From contig JAPEHQ010000013.1 of the NCBI GenBank assembly GCA_027405735.1, forward strand, positions 1 to 64,000: a DNA stretch of 64,000 bases, written 5' to 3'. The DNA comes from Mucor racemosus. Its lineage: Eukaryota; Mucoromycota; Mucoromycetes; Mucorales; Mucoraceae. The translations under genes and the position numbers were made by a program. The notes beneath the pieces are model-generated. The model was not told where the DNA came from. It made no database searches and saw only the letters and a program-made list of their open reading frames with translations. Below are positions 10,713 to 21,922 of the stretch, piece by piece. Numbering within the stretch: position 1 is the stretch's first letter; every line of letters begins with the position of its first letter.

Positions 10713-13381
10713 TTATTTACTTGTGGAATTTGATGGAGAAGGTGGTAATATCACTAAAGGTGTTGTTGTTGTTGATGATAGAGTGTCTTTTTTGACCTTT
10801 AATAAATTACTGTAGGATTTAACAAAATGTTTTGAACGTGTTAAATCAATAGAGTTTGTACTGGTATAATCAATCATTTTTGGGTGTTCCAAGAGTGTAG
10901 AGAAATCATCGGGAATCTATATTATAGCAACATGGAAAAATACATTAGTACAACATATTGTACGACAAATATAATTAGTTCTATATACCTTGAAGAATCT
11001 CTCATAATGTTGAATCATTGTAGAAATAACCCAAATTTCACCATGACATATTGAAATATCCATCAAATCATACGTCTGCTGCTTCTTTTCTTGATTAGTA
11101 TACAGTATGTTGGGAGCCATAACTCGAGCAAGATTTTCAAAATCCATCTTGTTTTCACAGGAATGTTGAGCCACCCAATTTAAAAGCGCCAAAGTGGTCA
11201 ATAAGATATCCCTATTAGGTTTAGGTAAAATACAAATAGCATAGTGAATTATATTCAATGCTCCTATTAGCGTTGTTGCTTTACTTGACATGATGAATAA
11301 TTTGTGCAATTTCCAAGTAAGTAGTGGTTCAGGTAATTCTCTTAAAAATCTTTTTATGAATGCAGCCAGCTGTATGTTGGATTGATTTTGAAAAAAGTCT
11401 ACCCAGTTTTGTCGATTTGGTTGAGAATCAAGTGTCTCACACATGTCTTTCAGGCCTCGGATGTTGCCGCTTTTTCTAAAAATGCCTTCCGTAGTGATAC
11501 CTTGATCAATAAGGGCAATTATACAATCTTTTAAAAAATCAGGTACAAGTGAATTTGTTGAAAAACATGCCTCAACAACAGGACAACTTGCTTTCCATTT
11601 TTCAAAAGAGCTTGAAGATGTTTGTGATTTAAGAGATCCATTACTAAGATTGCACAATGAAACCCCAATTTTCTTTTCAATGGTTGGTGGTGATGTTAAT
11701 TGTTGCTGAGGATATTCCATTGTTGGAGTCAATATGTGAGTCTTTAATTTACCCCATAGTGATGTTGCTGGTGGTGATGATGATGATGATGATGATTTCT
11801 TGCTGCTTAATACATTTAAAAGGTCATCTATCAAGGTTGAATCACCTACATGTGACTCTACATGTAAAACAGCAATGTGACGAATGATACAATCTTGTTT
11901 AAGAGTTAATTCTGGTAATGCAGTTACAGTATTGATTTGATGATTCATTGTAACGGTAGGAGGGGATAAAGGAGGTGTTGTATGATATTGATCTCGTTGC
12001 TCAACATCAGGTAAAGAAATATATAAAGGTTTAGTACTAGGCACTGTTGTAATGCTACTGTTGGAAGAAGAGTTTTTTCTGCGAGTTGTTGTGAGTGCTC
12101 TTTTGAATGTCTCCATTCTACTAATAGTTTTTGTATTTGCTGTTATAGTATTAGATTTTGATCTTGATAAAGAGCTTTCATTGACCATTTCTGGGATATT
12201 TTCAAGAGAAAAAGTAGGTTCATGTTGATGTTGGTTTATCGTGGGTTTATATAATTGTGTTTCATCAGGTCTTTTACCTAAATATAGGTTCATTATGTGT
12301 AACAACAAGTAAATACAATTTTTTTTTTTTTTTTTACCTAAATCTAATACAAAGCAAAGCCTAGTTATAGCCATATCCAACATTTGTATATGATGATCTA
12401 AACAAGGTAGGTTCAATGATTTCAAACATTGCTTGTCAATGAATAAAGTTAACATTTCATCAATGATATGAGCTCGGAAATCCCGTTCCTATAATTTAAA
12501 GGGGTTGATGTGTTAATTAACTATATTTATCACATTTGTAGATTACTACCAATATAATTGCTTGCTGCAATCCAAGTCTAACAAGATGTCTAATATTCGT
12601 TGATATTTTAGTTGCCATTTTAACTAAATGTTCAGTTGAAGGTGTTGTCTGACAGGTAGCATCTAATAAAAACACTAAATGATTCGTCAAAGATTGGACA
12701 TGCTTGACACAAGATAAATGAGTAACATGCACGAATAATAAGTCCATCACTGCAAATAGCATGTTCATTTGAATAAATAGTGATTGGCATGCATTTAATA
12801 GTTGATCCGGATGATTAGAAATGACAAGGTTTGATATCATTTGCGATGATTCATCCTCAAATTGGCTTGTTATATTCCATATTTTAAATCGAAGGTTTTC
12901 AAAAGTATATTGTATTGATTCCAACTGTTGTCTGCTTGTATAATCATACGGTAATTTCAAATCAGCCAATTGCACATGGTAATTTTTCTTCATCAGATAA
13001 CATTCTGTATGCCAGTTTTCTAATGCTTCTTCATTTTGATCAAATATAGTTTGTCCACATCCAAAACATTCTGTTCCTTTGATTAAAGAATAGTGATATC
13101 GGCAGTAAGGCCGATCATTGTAGTTGTATAACTGAGGCGATTGTTGTTGCTGTTGTTGATGTGATATGTCGCTAATAGTACAGCCAGGGCATTTCAAGCA
13201 TTGTTTGTGATATTTAAATTGATCGATTACACAAAAATCATCATTCAGAATATGCCCATGACATGAGTGACATTTAAATTGTACATGTTGGTAGTAATCT
13301 TGTTGGCATGAAATGATATCCATCATATCAATTTCAAGTGAATAGAATTTATCCAATACTGATGACTGACAAAACTATAGT

Positions 13382-13413
<32 letters not shown>

Positions 13414-13657
13414 GAGGAAAAAAAAGGGGGGGTGGAATCATTATTAATTTACATTACAATATATGATTTCCTCGTGGTATTTTACTCAAACAGCAACCGA
13501 AATTCCGAAGAATAAATACAAGGAACCGAGGTTTCCAGGTTTATCAACTTACATCGCAAGTAAAACATTGTCTATGATAAATGTTTCCAATCGCCCTTAT
13601 AATAGAAGAATCTCCTCTTTTACATTTAACTTTGCAACGATGGCAATGATAATACAT
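10713..13657 (-). CDS. LRG1: LIM-domain Rho GTPase-activating protein (Lrg1-type)
   Basis: Five exons (13553-13657, 12550-13374, 12338-12488, 10989-12277, 10713-10916) keep phase and give 857 aa. Two complete LIM modules come first: CHRCKVKC...YHRQCFTCDFC and CHSCHGHIL...YHKQCLKCPGC...YCRYHY. A third, CFGCGQTIF...WHTECYLMKKNYHV, has the form typical of the Lrg1 group. The RhoGAP domain is near residues 590-750, with arginine finger GIFRKSG and the later FIKRFLRELPEPLL and NLARVMAPN motifs. In yeast Lrg1 turns Rho1 off and controls cell-wall glucan synthesis and polarity; that role is inferred here. The ~178-nt first intron holds a GA microsatellite. The first exon encodes only 35 residues and is hidden in a longer frame that runs in from ELG1. 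ELG1 ends 106 bp upstream of its ATG. Confidence 0.9.
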
Positions 13658-13763
13658 TACAACAAAGATGGGGAAAAAGAAAAAAGAGAGGCGACTAATG
13701 GAACGTTTATATTTGCTAAATATAAAAAAGTTTTTATGAAACTTGGCCAAGGATTTTTTTCTT

Positions 13764-16159
13764 TTATTGATCTTTAAATAACTCGACAAGAAGCTGTATA
13801 TGAACTTGAGTCTATAAATACATTGTAAGAAAAGAGCAGAAATCACAAACAATATAGTACAAACCTCGTCTACTGGTGGTTTATGATTGGTCAATATTTC
13901 AACAGAATCTTCATTCAATGGTAAATGCAATCTTTTACGCTTGGATCTAGTTCTTGTTTTAGAAGGTCTTTCTATAGGTACAATCATTAATTGGATATAT
14001 GGTACATATTCCATCATTATAATTTGTTCATTAGGCTGATACTGTTGTCGTAAAGGTAACAAAGTTTCAACAGCTTCTTTATAATCATCAAAATGACTCG
14101 ATTTTGCATCACACAATTCGTCCCAATGACTATCTTCATCCATGATCCAATCAATGCTGGAATTATTCAATACTGTTGTGATACATTCTATTTCCTTATT
14201 TACATGCTTGTAGGAACTATCTTCATCATCTTCTACCCAAAGTGTTGTATATCCATTTAATTGGTCTTGAACACTTTCTTGAATCATGGTTCCATTCTCC
14301 TTCCATCCTAGCCATGCATCAATGAATGCATTGTTTTCCAAAATCCTTTCAATGTCATCCAATTCATTTGGTTCCTCTTTTTTCACATATCCTTCTAATC
14401 GTTGATAAGAACGAGCCAAACGAAATGTATCAATGGCAATTCTTGATGGGACACACCTTGATTTGACCTCTAATGTGTCCATATTCTTGTTTATACCCAA
14501 GTAATGTCCAAATATACCTTGCCCGGCATATAGTTCAAGTGTCTGTATTAATTGTCGGATATCCCTTCCTAAAAATGCTACTAGGCAAAGTAAATCAGCA
14601 GGAGCAACAGTGTATCCTTCAGCGAAACAAATCAACCAAAGATATGCCAATAATTCATTTTCGGTGGGCGGTTTCATATCAATGATAACTTGCAAAGACA
14701 TGTTTTCAATGGGTATTTGCTCTGGTTCTATTAAAAAGTGTTATTTCGATGACGGTGTTGCGTAAGGGTAGCTCAATTATTTACCGTTGCATGTCATAAT
14801 AATGGGTCGTTTACTATTTTGCGATAGTTCAATCACTGATGCCCAAAACCCTTTGTCTTCTTCAAACAATATATCAACCTCTTCTAATAAAATTAAACTT
14901 TGCTTTGTTGTAGGTGGTGCTATAGTTGATGGAAGGGGGGCTGTTGTTGTTGGCTTCTTCTTAACAAGAAAATCCTTTAAACTTGTTTTTGAAGTAGCTG
15001 CTGCCGAAAAAGAAGATCGTAAACTTGGGTTCAATTTCTTTTTTTTACCGTTTTTGGTCGTTGTGCTGTTGCTATAAGGTTTCTCCAAAAACAAAGACGA
15101 TGCTGAAGCTGGAGGTGCGATACCAAATGCAACCAAATGACTTTTGGTCATTTCACCTACTGCAGACATAATATCTCTTCCGGATCGCCTTGATCCTGCA
15201 TTGATTTCAAACACCTCATAATCCAATTGTTCTGCTATAGTGTAAATTGATGCGGTTTTACCAATACCATGATCTCCAACTAGTAATATAATATTCGATC
15301 GAATCGATTCTTTCTTCAATTCCTTTCTATTCCCAGGCGTCATTGTAAAATCACCATCATTCTCATCTTCGTAAAGACTTAAACTTCTTAAAAAAGCATC
15401 CTCATCTTCAAAATCATCATCATGTTGCATAACAAGTTTCTTGTGTTTCTTTTTTCGACGCTTTTTGGACTTATCAGTTGATGAAGTAGGCGCTGAAAGT
15501 GGTTCAATCTTCATTTGATGCAACCAATCTTTGAGATATCTAAAGTTATGTCTCTCGCCTAGCAATCCATTGAGGTGATGTGGTCTGTATTTATCAATCC
15601 ATTGCTTATTGCTGTTATCTGTACGACGTTTTTTATCGAAAATAGACTGCATCAACAACACACAAGATGAAAATGCTTGCCAATTGGGAAAATAAGCATT
15701 AAGTAATGCTTCCAATTCATCTTGATTCGACACTGTTGATGACATTTTAATATCTCCATTACAATTGGTTTTACTTTTACTTTTATGATTTCCATCTTCT
15801 CGTAAATGCTTATGTTGTTGAAAAAACTCATGTTGATTATCCTTGATATATTGTTTCAAATCCAACTTTGTAGTCGTTGGATATTTGTACAAAATAGAAG
15901 AATCAACTTCATACTTTTTATCAGTAATATGTCCATGTCCAAAAATTCGGCGATTCATCCTTGAGAATTCATGATCATTCTTTTGCTTCTTTTTATGTGA
16001 TGATCTTTTGCCATAGAAATTAAAAGATGCCTCATAATCAGTTTGTTCCTGATATTCCACTGTATCCGAGTAGAATTTTGGTTTCGCAATTGGAATGTGG
16101 TATGGTGTGGAGCATTCGCCTTTTTTCACATATTTATTAGAAGATGTTGCTACATAATT

Positions 16160-16191
<32 letters not shown>

Positions 16192-16399
16192 GCTGTTGCC
16201 TGGTATTTACGAATGGCGCTGGTGGAGGAAAAGGGGTAGTTACAAGTGCCAAATCAATCTTTTTCGCTGGAATGGGCTTCTTGATTTCTCCTTTTAATTC
16301 AGGATTTGTATCTTCTGGTGAAGGTGTTGGGGATGAGCTAGCTTTTTGGGGTTTCCTAGGTTGAAAAAATGGATGCACTGTTTCTTTTGATTTACTCAT
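13764..16399 (-). CDS. ELG1: Elg1/ATAD5-like PCNA unloader
   Basis: Large subunit of an RFC-like complex that removes PCNA (and its ubiquitin/SUMO forms) from chromatin after replication. Exons 14785-16399, 13865-14727 and 13764-13811 (introns 57 and 53 nt) give 841 aa; ATG at 16399 opens MSKSKE. Near the start is VHPFFQPRK, a PIP-like word. A Gln run follows (about 16155-16200). WIDKYRPHHLNGLLG opens the AAA+ core, with Walker A GDHGIGKT near residue 374, INAGSRRSGRDI, and Walker B LILLEEVDILFEEDKGFW. LEEVD-LFEEDKGFW followed by KRPIIMTCN separates Elg1/ATAD5 from Rfc1, which has a DEVDGM box. A basic insert and a linker of about 90 residues with FLVKKKP interrupt the AAA core. The distal part carries helical RFC-type segments (GRDIRQLIQTLELYA). 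Confidence 0.9.
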
Positions 16400-16794
16400 A
16401 GCAGCTATCAAAGAAACGCAAGTCGCGGCGTGTCATCTTACCAACACGGTTAATCATCTTTAATAAAAGCGCGTCCACCAAAAAGTTTACTGCTAATCCT
16501 TTTCTTCTTAAATGGCCAATAAAGTTAGGGGTTATTGGGTTTTAAGCGTGGGTTTTGATCCAATTATGACGGATATTGAGCTCAAATACGGAAAGTTTGC
16601 CAATATACATCACATTTTTTGTGCTATTGCTAAATGCAGATTGCCGAAAAATCATGAATTAAATCATTAACGCAGCTGAAACCGATCAAAACGAAAAGTA
16701 AAATATATAGCTGCTTGTGAAAAAGTAACTTTATAACACTTGAGTTGGCTATTCGAGAGTTTTGCGTAGACTTTGTATGCCAAATTTATGCAAA
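16400..16794. promoter_or_regulatory. ELG1 upstream spacer, nothing recognised
   Basis: About 395 bp between the ELG1 start (minus strand) and the first recognisable rRNA-like base. It must contain the ELG1 promoter, but I see no clear element. The right half could be rRNA-derived DNA too decayed to recognise. Confidence 0.4.
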
Positions 16795-17430
16795 ATGTGG
16801 CCTATTGATCCTTTAAAATCTCAATATTTGAGGCTAGAGATACCTGAAACGTTATCGCATAGATAACTAGCTTGTAGCAACCAAGCATTCATGATAACAA
16901 TGTTTTTTTTTTATTCTTCAATGTCGACTATTCCTATCATACTGAAACAGAATTCAGTAAGTGTTGGATTGTTCACCTATTAACAGTAAACGTGAGCTGG
17001 GCTTAGACCGTCGTGAAACAGGTTAGTTCTTCTACCCTATTGATGGTATTAGTAATTAAGGTTAGTACGAAAGGAACCCTTCACTCAGATAATTGGTATT
17101 TTCAGCTGATTGAAAGGCCAATGCTTCGAAGCTACTATCTGTTAGATAATGGCTGAACGCCTCTAAGTCAGAATCCATGCTGAAAACGATACTACTGCGC
17201 TTTGATTGTACCAGACAAGTACTAATAAAGCTTCGGCTTTAAGACCTTTACTTGTGAGCTAAGCTTGGTAACGGAAATGTTGCTAGGTTTACTTGCTAAT
17301 GATAATGTTAATACATCAAAATGATAAATTGAATGCAGACGACCTGAAATGGGCGGGGTATTGTAAGTACTAGAGTAGCTTTTGTTGCTACGATGTATTG
17401 AGATTAAACCTTTGTCATTGAGTTTGTTCC
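16795..17430 (+). pseudogene. 28S rRNA 3'-end fragment, heavily mutated
   Basis: The stretch follows the last ~650 nt of nuclear large-subunit rRNA in order: GTGGCCTAT-GATCCTTTA, GATAACT-GCTTGT, TATCATACTGAA, GGATTGTTCACC, CTTAGACCGTCGTGA, AGTACGAAAGGAAC, GGCTGAACGCCTCTAAGTCA and GGGGTATTGTAAG. It lacks everything upstream and no rDNA repeat follows. Invariant positions are changed, mostly by C-to-T or G-to-A: the sarcin-ricin loop core reads GAAA instead of GAGA (G lost at 17071), and the peptidyl-transferase segment near 16852 reads TTATCGCATAGATAAC. It is therefore a relic and not a working rRNA. Confidence 0.9.
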
Positions 17431-17774
17431 TTTACGGAACATCTTCTAATAATAAAAATAGATTTTTATATTTTTTTTTATTGTAGAAGCTAAACAGTTA
17501 CACTCCATAGTCATTAATTGCTTTCTAATTAATCGCTTTCTAATTAATTAATCAATAAAAAATAATATATTCACTTTACAAAATTTCATAGTTTGACTAA
17601 AGTTACACTCTTTATCTGACAAGCTTAATGATTTAATATATTCAGAAAACGTTACACTCCATATGTTAAAATGGATTTTGTATTTTTTTCTGTAGGTATC
17701 TGGTCGAGCAAAATTTAAATTTTCAAAAAATTGAATTTTCATAGTTTCCAACTTCACCATCGGAGCGTGCCCTC
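17431..17774. other. Spacer between rRNA relic and repeat A
   Basis: AT-rich, with short internal repetition (ATTAATTGCTTTCTAATTA at about 17514 and again about 17 bases later). No gene seen. Confidence 0.4.
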
Positions 17775-19075
17775 TTTTCTATAGCTAACCTCATATTAAA
17801 AATTTTTAGGATATACTTTAGGCATTACTAAACAGACATGAATTGGTCGCATTATGCTACCTATCCCTAAATTTATTTTATATCTCAAAAAAAGACTCAA
17901 AAACGCGTAAAATCCACTGCTTTTTCCTTGAAAGCTGTGTCTCACTTTTCATCCCTGCTCTACTTTTTTTTTCACCAAGTAACACCAAGAAAACATTATA
18001 TGCCAATGTACCTGAGATGTTCAGCTTTAATCCAAAAACAAGTATCCGGAAATATCCTACTTTTTGCAGTTGGTATTAATTTTTCAGTGCTAAGGTTTCA
18101 GATTTTTTACGCGTATTTTACTGCTAATGGATTGAAAACTTTGAGGCTTCATATCTCCAGAAGAAATTAAGCTATACTAACACTTTTTAATAATAAAATT
18201 TACTTGTTTTGAAGCGCTCTATAACATATTTTAATATAAAAAAATTCTGAGCACTTTTATTTTTTTTCACTTTTTTTGACATTTCTATAGTAGGTTTCAA
18301 AATATTGGTTAAATTAAGCAACATTTTTTTTACATTCATGTCATCCAACTTGTTGAGCTTTCTCAGACCCAATTTAGAGTTTTTCAAAATATTGATTTTT
18401 TGTGGAGATATCCTCAAAAATGTGTACAAAAAGGTACCTTCATTTCTGGCGTCCATTTTCCCCTTGTATACCCTCATCCCAAATTCTGAAAATGAAAAAA
18501 AAATTGGACAAAAATCTTGTTTTCTCTACGAAAAATGTAGCTAAAAAGTTGAATAATAGCTCGATCAATAGATAATTGTGCTATACATTATCTCCAGTAT
18601 TCAAATTTAAAATATGCTTATAAAAAGTGTCCTGTATCTTCGAAAAACCTTCAAAATTTCGATTGCATTTTTCGCAACATTTTACGTGAAACATTTTTTT
18701 AAAATTTATATAGTTAAATGCAGAATTTAAAACTGTACAAAAACTATTCAATACGCTAGGTCTACTTACTTTGCAGTTCATGAACATTTAAACGATTTTG
18801 TTTTTTGAATCATTTTTCGTTCTTTTTTTCAAATAAATTGTGGAACTCCGTTACTATAGGGTTTAAGCTGTGATAAGAACTATCATTTTGATTATCTTGA
18901 CGAAAAATCAATATTTTTTGCCGAAACAAAAATTACAAAGTAGCTTAGAGTTAGACTTATCTTGTGAATACAAAAAATTAAGCCTCAATTTATGTGCTCA
19001 ATTTTTAATAATTAATTGTAGGTTAAACGTGGTCATTTTTGGTCAATATCTGGTATTGATATTTCTATTTTCCGA
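17775..19075 (+). repeat. Repeat A, copy 1
   Basis: A non-coding dispersed repeat of about 1.3 kb. Landmarks: CTAACCTCATA, ATGAATTGGTCGCAT, TTGTTTTGAAGCGCTCTATAA, GTGGAGATATCCT, AATGTGTACAAAAA, TCTACGAAAAATG and ATGCTTATAAAAAGTG. Related copies lie at 27972, 33223 (minus), 41765 (minus), 44643 (minus, fragment), 47963 (minus, fragment) and 60640. Copies differ by many substitutions and small indels, so frames seen in one copy are not kept in the next. Class unknown. Confidence 0.85.
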
Positions 19076-21922
19076 GAGATATTAATGGATTATGAAGTAA
19101 AATTACATGTTCTTTAAAGATTTTACGTGATTCAACTTAATATTGAGCAAAAACATTCGAAAAAATTTTAAAAACAATCTGAAATCTACTTTTTACAACT
19201 GTAGTAAAAAATCGATAACAAAAATCTTATCTCAGCGAATTTTGATTCTAATAACTTCCAGCTTTACATGAGAGTAGGGGCACATCTTTGACATGATGAT
19301 CTCAAAGAGCAATATCCACAATTTACTGCGTGCTGAGAAAACTATCGCCAAAGTGCGCCTATAGCTTACTACGCAAATTTTTTGAAACAAAATTTTAATG
19401 TGATCTCTATGAATACTAATCCAAGTAAGCTGCCACTTTTCATGGATATATATATAAACAGATACTACAAGTATTTCAGATACCAGCTTTCATGGGTCGC
19501 TGTGTATTTGGTAAGTTTGAGCAACAAGTTAGCTACCTGCCATTTACGCCTACTAAGGTCAGTAGTAAGCCCACCAGTTCTCGACGAATATGGATACAAA
19601 TGATCTCCCATTGGAATGGAAGGTACTTCTAATGTTGATCAATAGAATCGCAAAAGGTTTGGCCGCCCTGAGTTGCTGTGGAAGAATATAAATGAAAATT
19701 CGTACCTGGTCAAACTATTTGTACCAATTGTTTCAGATATTCTTTGAAAATTTTTATAAAGTCAAATAATAATTCAAAATTGAATTTTGAAGTTGCACTT
19801 TATCCACAGTATATGTAGGAAGAGCATATCTTAATTTCATTAGCTAACAGCTGTTTTTGAGGAAGTGTACGCGTTTTAAAAAAAATCACTCTTTCTCTAC
19901 TTGAAAAAAAAAAACAAAACAACTGGAAAAATGCTTCCAATCAATGAATATTCACCCAGATGGGCTGAAAGTTTCAAAATACATACTGCAACCGTAAGAA
20001 TATCCAAAATTATAAATTTCAACATTGCATTAGTTTGCTGTTTAAATCGTAGGAATAGAAGTGCCATTTTTCAAGTGGGATGGTTGTGGTTTAGCGGATT
20101 ATTTCGAATTATAAATAGCGCCAATGAAATGTCAAAAAGGGTCCATATAAATAATCTTGCCAGAATATTACGCTATTATTAACAATACATTCAAAGGATG
20201 TATTTATATACATTAATTATGACTACTACTAGGGTTTTACTATCTAAGAATATGATATAAATCAATGATCTGCATTGATTTACTATAACACCGTTTATAG
20301 ACTGAGACCTTGGATGTGAGATCTATGATGAGTATTGGCATAACAACCAAGCTGAGAGGTATTTGATGTCGGTTGTCGAGGATATTAAACAGCCAATTTT
20401 GACGCCAAATGCATTTCAAACCCATATTGAAATGTAATTTTTATAAATAATCTTTTTAGCCAAGATCTAGAAGCTCTTGGTTCTTTCTTTTATCATTAGT
20501 TTTTCTAGTCATGAAGCCTACGTTCTTCATCGGCTTAATCAAAATTTATATGTGTAAAATTTTCTATCAGAAAAAACTTTTTTTGAAGGTAATTCGAGTA
20601 TTATTGGCATACTGAAGTATATTGCATATATAGTACATATATCTGTAAATTCTATTATTTGCTTTATAGCTTGTATTATCACACTATATACATGTATTAT
20701 GCCTAATTTTGTGTATCTAAAATATTGGTACATACAATTATTACTACATTTGATCATGTATATGTTATTCATACGAAATATGCCATAAATATTTTAGATC
20801 AAACATTTGCATAGAACGAGTCGAGAGTACCATTTAATAAAATTGAAATAGTAAGTCTAATAGAATTTATCGTGCAATAGCATCAAATACACACACACTC
20901 ACCCACTAGACATTTTTATAGGGTGCTAACATTACAAGCAGCATCATTTGAGCCTTTCCAGACAACTGAAAGATTACTAACCGGTTTAAAAGCTGCTACT
21001 GCATCGTCAAGAAAAGAGTATAGATAAAAACTACAGTATCCATGTTTTGAAACTTGACTTTAAAACTATGCAGAAATGCTGTCGTTGGATTATGTATCTC
21101 GTGGATATTGAAATTATAACGATATGAAAATTTAGATCGTACTCGTATATATAAGCTATATGTAAATAATATGCCAATGTCTAATATAATTGTTTACATT
21201 TAATTAATGGTCTATAAAGATAGAATCTGCAGCTACATATTATGTGGCAGGAAAGTCCAAAATAAAACTTGCATTGATCTTTGAACTATTTAATCCCCTA
21301 TTTCAAACTGTGAATATGATATCATGCATTACTGTTATATGTATATTCTTCACTCTCAATTTTGTATTTAACTTTATCAGTGCTCATTTTATAGACAGCT
21401 AGACATTGTTTCAAATGCTTTATTGGCATATACAGACGCCTGTGGTATTAATTTTAAGTTCTGGGCTTTTTTAATAGCTTAGGCCTAATATTAAATTTAA
21501 AACTATACAGAATAAATTTCTGTAAGTAAAGGTGTTAATAATTGACATAATGCCAATAAAGTTCTTCCTGTTTCTTGCGTTATCCATTTTATATTAAAAG
21601 TAGCTTTATAAAGCACGCTATTTTGATATATATACACAGAATACAACGTATTTCAATTGAATATAAAAACAATATATTTTATGTGATATATTTTGACATC
21701 TCATCCAGGATTTGACACAGCACATACTCTCAAACAATTTCGATCCTTGTCCTTGTCCTTTTAGGTTGTTTTTTTCTGTCCCTTACAATAGCTACATTTA
21801 TACAACTTAACACTCATTAAAAAGATATAGTTAGCGTTTATTAAGGGTAAGTAGTTAAAAAGTTTGCTCTTTAAAGATTCGAAAGCTGACATTTTTCATG
21901 TTTATTTTATCTTTTCAGCAAA
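19076..21922. other. 2.8 kb AT-rich, no gene recognised
   Basis: Short frames of 60-90 codons occur (for example 19901-20182 plus) but have no recognisable domain, no conserved partner in the window and no convincing splice structure. A short CA run is at about 20890. Probably old repeat DNA. Confidence 0.5.

Noticed and set aside
13544..14701. Single 385-codon minus frame joining an ELG1-like part to a LIM-like part
   Set aside because: It crosses the last ELG1 intron and the intergenic gap by chance; splice sites at 13812/13864 and the LIM start at 13657 resolve it into two genes.
16795..17430. Functional large-subunit rRNA gene
   Set aside because: Only the 3' end is present and invariant sarcin-ricin and peptidyl-transferase bases are changed.
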